NCBI GenBank assembly: GCA_007118795.1
Contig: SKQX01000204.1
Location: 1 to 10,719 of the forward strand
Length of the DNA stretch: 10,719 nt
DNA from: Thermoflexales bacterium
GTDB lineage: Bacteria > Chloroflexota > Anaerolineae > B4-G1
Reading direction: 5' to 3'
Positions 6,579 to 10,719 of this stretch are shown one piece after another. The position numbers were made by a program, and so were the translations under genes. Positions within the stretch are counted from its first letter, which is position 1. Each line of letters opens with the position of its first letter. The notes under the pieces are model-generated. The model ran no database searches. It saw only the letters and a list, made by a program, of their open reading frames with translations, and had not been told where the DNA came from.

Positions 6579-7570
6579 CAGGTGTCGTGTTCGTCCTGTG
6601 GCCGAAGATCCGCAGCCCCATCGGCCGGCGTGCTGTAGCCCAGCCGGTGGAGGACGTGGCGCAGCTCATCCGGCAGGGGTGCCTCGAACGGTGTCGCTTG
6701 CCCTGTTGCAGGGTGCGTGAGAATCAGACGGGACGCGTGGAGAAAATGGCGGTCCTCTAGTAGCGGCTGGCGGCGGCGACCGTAGACAGTGTCCCCTACG
6801 ATTGGGTGGCCAAGCCAGGAGAGGTGTACCCTTACCTGGTGTGTTCGGCCCGTGTAGGGGCGAGCCTCCACCAGGGTGTGTCTGGGGAAGAGCCGGATGA
6901 CGCGGTACCGGGTTCGACTGTATCGCCCCTCCGGGGAAGGCGCCATCTTCTGCCGGTCGGCTGGATCCCGTCCCAGGGGCACCTCAATGATGCCCTCCGG
7001 AGGTTGAACCCGTTCGTTGACCAGAGCCAGATACGCCTTCCGGACGTCGCGTCTCCGGAATTGTTCCTGCAGCGCCTCCAGCGCCGCCTCGGTCTTGGCA
7101 ATCACCATCACACCGGACGTGTCCTTGTCCAGACGATGGACGATTCCGGCCCGATCGGGAGGACCGACATCGGCGATGGGAGGGTGGTGGGCCAGTAGAG
7201 CGTTGACCAACGTGCCCCGGGGATGGCCTGGACCGGGATGCACCACCAGGCCAGCAGGCTTGTTGACCGCCAGCAGATGGGGGTCCTCAAAGACGATATC
7301 CAGGGACATCTCCTCCGGGATGAGGGCCGGCTCCGATTCCTCAGCGGGGAGAACGACGGTTACCCTCTCGCCCACTCCGACTCGATATGCTGGCTTACGC
7401 GGCCTACCGTCGACTTCGACTTGTCCGGCTTCGATTAAGCGCTGGCCCTCGGTCCGGCTGAGATTGGGGACGCGGTCACGCAAGACCTTGTCCAACCGTC
7501 TCCCAGGATTATCGACGACGAAGACAAAAGTGGACGAAGCGAGTGAGCGGGATGGGGCGGACTCATTCAT
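6578..7570 (-). CDS. rluD: RluA/RluD-family 23S rRNA pseudouridine synthase
   Basis: It isomerises uridine to pseudouridine in structured RNA, most likely large-subunit rRNA. The 330 residues comprise an N-terminal S4 RNA-binding domain (about 22-75, RRLDKVLRD and LSRTEGQRLIEAGQVEVDG) and the catalytic domain. Conserved pieces are LLAVNKPAGLVVHPG (99-113), HRLDKDTSG (145-153, with catalytic Asp148), KAYLALV (177-183) and GRTHQVRVHL (240-249), then HPIVGDTVYG. Domain order and length fit RluD, which modifies helix 69 in E. coli; site specificity in this organism is inferred. The start overlaps lspA by 8 bases and the stop overlaps the phosphatase start by one. The last 20 or so residues are variable. 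Paralogues RluA and RluC are the main alternatives, but RluA lacks the S4 domain. Confidence 0.94.
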   Translation of the reverse strand: MNESAPSRSLASSTFVFVVDNPGRRLDKVLRDRVPNLSRTEGQRLIEAGQVEVDGRPRKPAYRVGVGERVTVVLPAEESEPALIPEEMSLDIVFEDPHLLAVNKPAGLVVHPGPGHPRGTLVNALLAHHPPIADVGPPDRAGIVHRLDKDTSGVMVIAKTEAALEALQEQFRRRDVRKAYLALVNERVQPPEGIIEVPLGRDPADRQKMAPSPEGRYSRTRYRVIRLFPRHTLVEARPYTGRTHQVRVHLSWLGHPIVGDTVYGRRRQPLLEDRHFLHASRLILTHPATGQATPFEAPLPDELRHVLHRLGYSTPADGAADLRPQDEHDT

Positions 7571-8093
7571 CCTGGGCGGTCACCATGGACGCGCTGCCAG
7601 AACCCTCGCGCCATTCCTCTCGGAGCAGGAGGAAGACCAATAGAGTAACGCCGACGACGATGGATGCATCGGCCAGATTGAAGACGGGCCATCTTTGGAG
7701 CGGCCAGAAGCTTAGATCGATGAAGTCGACGACAACCCCGTCAAAGAGGAGCCGATCGAGCAGGTTTCCTACGGCGCCCCCCAGCTGGAGCCCGAGGGCC
7801 AACAAGACGGACCAGTCGTCGTAGGCAAACTGAAAAGAATACCAGAGCAGAGCCGCGACAACTACCAGACCGACCACGATGAAGAACTGGCCAAAGTTGG
7901 GAAACAAGCCGAAGGCAATCCCGCTGTTGGTCACGTACGTGACACTGAACACGGGGGCCAGCCAGCGTGACAAGCTTACCGACTGTCCCTCCACGAGGCT
8001 AGTTCTGACGAGCTGTTTCGTCACTTGGTCGGCGAGCAGGACCAGCGCTGCGGCTCCCCAGAGGAGCGGCGGCAGGCCCTTCTGTTCCTTCAC
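7563..8093 (-). CDS. lspA: Lipoprotein signal peptidase (signal peptidase II)
   Basis: This inner-membrane aspartyl protease removes the signal peptide from prolipoproteins after diacylglyceryl modification of the lipobox cysteine. The 176-residue protein has four hydrophobic segments (about 10-26, 66-88, 93-112, 137-158). It contains ADQVTK (21-26), TNSGIAFG (55-62), GGAVGNLLDR (105-114), VVDFID with catalytic Asp123, and FNLADASI with catalytic Asp142. The start codon is GTG at 8093, overlapping the upstream zinc-finger gene stop in a GTGA arrangement, so translation is probably coupled; the ribosome site is weak. The C-terminal tail after residue 160 is short and hydrophilic. The lspA-rluD order is widely conserved in bacteria. 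Confidence 0.96.
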   Translation of the reverse strand: MKEQKGLPPLLWGAAALVLLADQVTKQLVRTSLVEGQSVSLSRWLAPVFSVTYVTNSGIAFGLFPNFGQFFIVVGLVVVAALLWYSFQFAYDDWSVLLALGLQLGGAVGNLLDRLLFDGVVVDFIDLSFWPLQRWPVFNLADASIVVGVTLLVFLLLREEWREGSGSASMVTAQDE

Positions 8094-8443
8094 CTCGGCA
8101 GCGCTCGGTATTCGTGTTGGGTCTGGCAGTCGAGACAGTAAACCGCCTGGGGAAGCGCCTCCAGGCGGGCACGGTCAATCCTGACGCCGCAGTCCTCGCA
8201 GATCCCGTAGGTTCCGTTCTCCAGCTTGTTCAGGGCTTCCCCGACGCGTTTCAGGGAGAGCTCAACGCGACGCCGGATACCCATGTCCACTGTTTGCTTG
8301 AAGGCCTCGCTACCGTCGTCGGCCATGTGGTTGCCATAACCAACGCCTTCGTACTCCTCATTCTCGAGCTGCTCCAGCTGTTCCCGGAGCGCCTCCCGTT
8401 CCTCCACCAACTCGCGTCTTGCTCTCTCGTATGAGAAAGGCAT
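8090..8443 (-). CDS. TraR/DksA-type C4 zinc-finger protein
   Basis: The 117-residue protein has an N-terminal coiled-coil-like helix rich in Glu/Arg (about 5-32), a GNHMADDGSEAF stretch (38-48), a second helix (about 55-76), and a zinc finger with CEDC (82-85) and CLDC (103-106). Relatives bind RNA polymerase through the secondary channel, as DksA does, and alter promoter choice. Whether this one does so is inferred. The aspartates at the coiled-coil tip that are typical of E. coli DksA are not clearly matched. The frame is open upstream to 8617, but I start at ATG 8443. It has an AAAGGGGG site five bases upstream, begins with family-like MPFSYERAR, and lies downstream of a promoter whose transcript would start near 8501. 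It heads the operon with lspA, rluD and the phosphatase, an arrangement I recall from other bacteria. Confidence 0.9.
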   Translation of the reverse strand: MPFSYERARRELVEEREALREQLEQLENEEYEGVGYGNHMADDGSEAFKQTVDMGIRRRVELSLKRVGEALNKLENGTYGICEDCGVRIDRARLEALPQAVYCLDCQTQHEYRALPR

Positions 8444-8448
8444 GGTTG

Positions 8449-8456
8449 CCCCCTTT
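8449..8456 (-). promoter_or_regulatory. Ribosome binding site fixing the TraR/DksA-like start
   Basis: AAAGGGGG on the minus strand lies five bases before the ATG at 8443. It supports the 117-residue protein over the longer open frame that begins at 8617 and would overlap the ileS end. Confidence 0.65.
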
Positions 8457-8507
8457 CTTCGATCGCATCGCCCGGCCCCACGGCGGGCCACAGTTACAAG
8501 ACATGCT

Positions 8508-8535
8508 ATTCTACCGCACTCGTCCGCCTTGACAA
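8508..8535 (-). promoter_or_regulatory. Promoter of the TraR-lspA-rluD operon
   Basis: On the minus strand TTGTCA (8535-8530), a 16-base spacer, and TAGAAT (8513-8508) match sigma-70 elements at five of six positions each. Transcription would start near 8501 with a leader of about 58 bases. Spacing and -10 are identical to those of the acpP promoter. Confidence 0.7.
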
Positions 8536-8545
8536 GGAGATGGAA

Positions 8546-8564
8546 CGGCGATGGATCTTCGCCG
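8546..8564 (-). terminator. Weak hairpin after the ileS stop
   Basis: Immediately after the ileS TAG, minus strand CGGCGA and TCGCCG form a six-pair stem with a seven-base loop. Only TTCCAT follows, not a real T-tract, so termination would be partial or factor-assisted. It lies just upstream of the operon promoter. Confidence 0.3.
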
Positions 8565-10719
8565 CTAATCTTTACGCACACCGATCTGGATCCAGTGACC
8601 TTCAATCTCATCCTCATCGTGGGCGTCGAACTGCTCTTCCTCGCGCAGGCCGGATCTGAGCTCCTCGCTCAGCGTCTCAGCGGCGATGTAATCTTGCCAA
8701 GCCTCGATCGCCTGGGTGAGACGCTCGTCGGCTTCGTAGGTGACGACGATCCGATCGTCAAGCTCGAAGTCGGCTTCCTTGCGCAGGCTCTGCACCCGAC
8801 GTACCACGTCTCGAGCCAGGCCTTCCGCGATGAGATCCTCGGTGAGTTCGGTATCGACTGCCACGGTGACACCGTGGTTGGAGGTCACGGCCAGCCCGTC
8901 GCGAGGCTCTTCTCGAACCAGTACCTCGGAGGGATCGAGCTCAACGGTCTTCCCGTCGACTTCCACCTCCACCGGCAATTCCTCCCGCAGCCTGGCGACG
9001 GCCTTCCCTGGCTCCTCCATCGACTCGAGAGCTGACTTGACGGCGGGGAATCGATCTCGGAAACGGGGCCCCAGTTTCTGGCTGTCCGGCAAGAGACGAT
9101 AGGTGATCAAGTCGTTTGTATCGCGGACGAATCGGATCTCCTTGACGTTCAACTCTTCGCGCACCAGATCGACCAATTCGGCAACGAGACCGTTGCTATC
9201 CGTTTCCAGATGGACGAGGGCCCGGGCCAGCGGTTGTCGGAGCTTGATGCCCTGGCTGTTGCGGGCTGAATGGCCCTGTGTCACCACTTCGCGCGCCAGA
9301 GCCATCTGGGTCAGGAGATGCTCGTCTACCCTGTCCGGGTTGGCCGCGGGCCAATCGGCGTGGTGGACGCTCTCTGGTGCGCTATCGTCAGCAGAACGGG
9401 CAAGATTCTGGAACACAGCTTCCGTCACGAAGGGGACCATGGGTGCCAGGAGACGGACGAGCACGGTCAGGACGCGGTAGAGGGTGGTGTACGCGGCCTC
9501 TTTGTCGGCGTCCTGTTCGCCCTTCCAGAACCGGCGTCGGCTCCTCCGGACGTACCAATTGGAGAGATCGTCCAAAAACTCCTCAGCCGCCATCGTTGCC
9601 GCATAGGCGTCGTAGTTCTCCAGCCGATCGTCTACCCTGGCAATGAGCTGGTTCAAGCGAGCCAGGATCCAGCGATCCAATAAGGGGGTGTCTTCCGGTG
9701 CAACCCTGTCCCACGGGCCCTGCGGTCTCCATTCATCGATGTTCGCATAGGTGACAAAGAAGTCATACACGTTCCAGAAGGGGATGAGGAACTGGCGGCG
9801 AATCTCATCCGCTCTGCTGTAGCCGAAGAGGAGATTCTTCTCCGGCTTGTGCGAGGAGTACAACCAGCGCATCACGTCGACACCCATCTCGTCAGCTGCC
9901 TCATTGAACTCAATGGCGTTTCCCCAGGACTTGTGCATCTCGCGGCCGTCCTCGTCGAGGAGGAGCGCGTAGGAGAAGCAAGTCTTGAAGGGAGGCGAGT
10001 CATCAAGGACGGTCGCCATGGCCAGCAGACTGTAGAACCAGTTCCTGAACTGCCCCGGGAACGATTCGCTAATCCAGTCGGCCGGGTACCATCGACGCCA
10101 GTACTCGCGGTCAGTTCGGTACCGCAATGTGCTGAAACTGACGATGCCGGCGTCCAGCCAGGGATTACCTACGTCGGGAATACGCTCCACTTCCGCCCCG
10201 CATTCCGGACACTGGATGCGCACCTCATCGATCCAGGGCTTGTGGGGCGTGTGCCCTGCAAATTCATCCCACCCGGCCACCGCGCGTTCCTCCAGTTCCT
10301 CCTCGTCGCCGATGACCTCGAAATGACCACACTGTTGGCACTCCCAGATGGGCAAGGCGAGTCCCCAGTACCGCTTCTTACTGATCATCCAGTCGTGCAT
10401 ATTGCGAAGCCAGTCGAGCTCTCGGTCTAGCCCGAACGACGGAATCCATCGGATCTGTCTGGTGACATCCATGATGTCGTAGCGGAGTTCGTCCATTGAT
10501 ATGAACCACTCGTCGACCAGGCGGAAGACCAGTTCGGTGGTGCAGCGCCAGCAGACGGGATAGCGGTGGGTGTAGTCGGCGACCTTGTAGAGCAGCTTCT
10601 TCTCGCGCAGGCTGCCGAAGATGCGCTCCGGGCTGTCGGCAACGTCGGTCCCGGTGAACGGGCCGAAGCCCTCGACGAAGATCCCTTCTTCGTCAAGCGG
10701 GGCAATGGAGGGCAGCCCC
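8565..10719 (-). CDS. ileS: Isoleucyl-tRNA synthetase, N-terminal part beyond window
   Basis: This class I synthetase charges tRNA-Ile in the cytosol. The visible 717 residues run in one frame from the right edge to TAG at 8565-8567. A full enzyme is about 1,000-1,050 residues, so the start and the HIGH motif lie outside. Visible in order: YPVCWRC (fragment 53-59) followed by LVDEWFISM; KRYWGLALPIWECQQC (115-130) and CPEC (170-173), two Cys pairs that could bind zinc; GNPWLDAG; and GREMHKSWGN (258-267), which replaces the KMSKS signature but keeps the second lysine. The tRNA-binding helical domain follows (WNVYDFFVTYANI onward). The long C-terminal extension (LVREELNVKEIRFV onward) resembles that of the eukaryote-like IleS2 class, which is often mupirocin-tolerant; that property is inference here. 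The internal Met at 10496 is not the start, because conserved sequence continues upstream. Confidence 0.96.
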   Translation of the reverse strand, partial: GLPSIAPLDEEGIFVEGFGPFTGTDVADSPERIFGSLREKKLLYKVADYTHRYPVCWRCTTELVFRLVDEWFISMDELRYDIMDVTRQIRWIPSFGLDRELDWLRNMHDWMISKKRYWGLALPIWECQQCGHFEVIGDEEELEERAVAGWDEFAGHTPHKPWIDEVRIQCPECGAEVERIPDVGNPWLDAGIVSFSTLRYRTDREYWRRWYPADWISESFPGQFRNWFYSLLAMATVLDDSPPFKTCFSYALLLDEDGREMHKSWGNAIEFNEAADEMGVDVMRWLYSSHKPEKNLLFGYSRADEIRRQFLIPFWNVYDFFVTYANIDEWRPQGPWDRVAPEDTPLLDRWILARLNQLIARVDDRLENYDAYAATMAAEEFLDDLSNWYVRRSRRRFWKGEQDADKEAAYTTLYRVLTVLVRLLAPMVPFVTEAVFQNLARSADDSAPESVHHADWPAANPDRVDEHLLTQMALAREVVTQGHSARNSQGIKLRQPLARALVHLETDSNGLVAELVDLVREELNVKEIRFVRDTNDLITYRLLPDSQKLGPRFRDRFPAVKSALESMEEPGKAVARLREELPVEVEVDGKTVELDPSEVLVREEPRDGLAVTSNHGVTVAVDTELTEDLIAEGLARDVVRRVQSLRKEADFELDDRIVVTYEADERLTQAIEAWQDYIAAETLSEELRSGLREEEQFDAHDEDEIEGHWIQIGVRKD

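Noticed and set aside
5677..6669. Minus-strand open frame of 330 codons overlapping the phosphatase and rluD end
   Set aside because: It is a +1 shadow of the phosphatase gene, very rich in Arg/Pro/Gly, while the phosphatase frame shows every catalytic motif.
8444..8617. 58-residue N-terminal extension of the TraR/DksA-like protein
   Set aside because: It would cross the ileS stop and the operon promoter, lacks family similarity, and the ATG at 8443 has a ribosome site.
9849..10430. Plus-strand open frame of 193 codons inside ileS
   Set aside because: It is antisense to conserved catalytic parts of IleRS, with no ribosome site or domain.

Overview
The window is high-GC bacterial DNA carrying mostly housekeeping genes on both strands. 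I would place it in Chloroflexota or a close relative. The reasons are the DUF2207 membrane protein, the prenyl synthase with a DDVLGIWGD second motif, an isoleucyl-tRNA synthetase with an MHKSW signature, and a TraR-LspA-RluD operon. This placement is by family resemblance only and is moderately uncertain. I see no tRNA, rRNA, CRISPR array, insertion sequence or phage gene.

Left part, minus strand: a secreted or membrane-anchored DUF2207 protein is open from position 1789 to the left edge, where its C-terminus is cut off. Upstream of it lies a 64-residue cysteine-rich DUF6485 protein (2034-2228). Upstream of that is an acyl carrier protein gene (acpP, 2426-2668), which ends in a strong intrinsic terminator (2311-2344).

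Centre: acpP is divergent from a plus-strand isoprenoid pair. This pair is type 2 isopentenyl-diphosphate isomerase (fni, 2838-3914) and an all-trans polyprenyl diphosphate synthase (3904-4923), which overlap by 11 bases. Both divergent promoters are clearly readable. Their -35 boxes sit in two near-identical palindromic boxes in mirrored orientation, which suggests a shared operator between fatty-acid and isoprenoid genes.

Right part, minus strand: one tight operon starts from a promoter at 8508-8535. Its order is a TraR/DksA-type zinc-finger protein, lspA, an RluD-family pseudouridine synthase, an alkaline-phosphatase-superfamily protein, and a decayed SAM methyltransferase. The genes overlap by 4, 8 and 1 bases; the methyltransferase begins 3 or 9 bases after the phosphatase stop. 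The methyltransferase remnant has both a frameshift and a large internal deletion, and it converges on the prenyl synthase. Upstream of the operon, ileS (isoleucyl-tRNA synthetase) runs off the right edge with its N-terminal part missing.

I did not find a convincing new multi-gene system. The items most worth a second look are the mirrored acpP/fni promoter region, the methyltransferase remnant, the small DUF6485 protein, and the altered KMSKS motif of IleRS.
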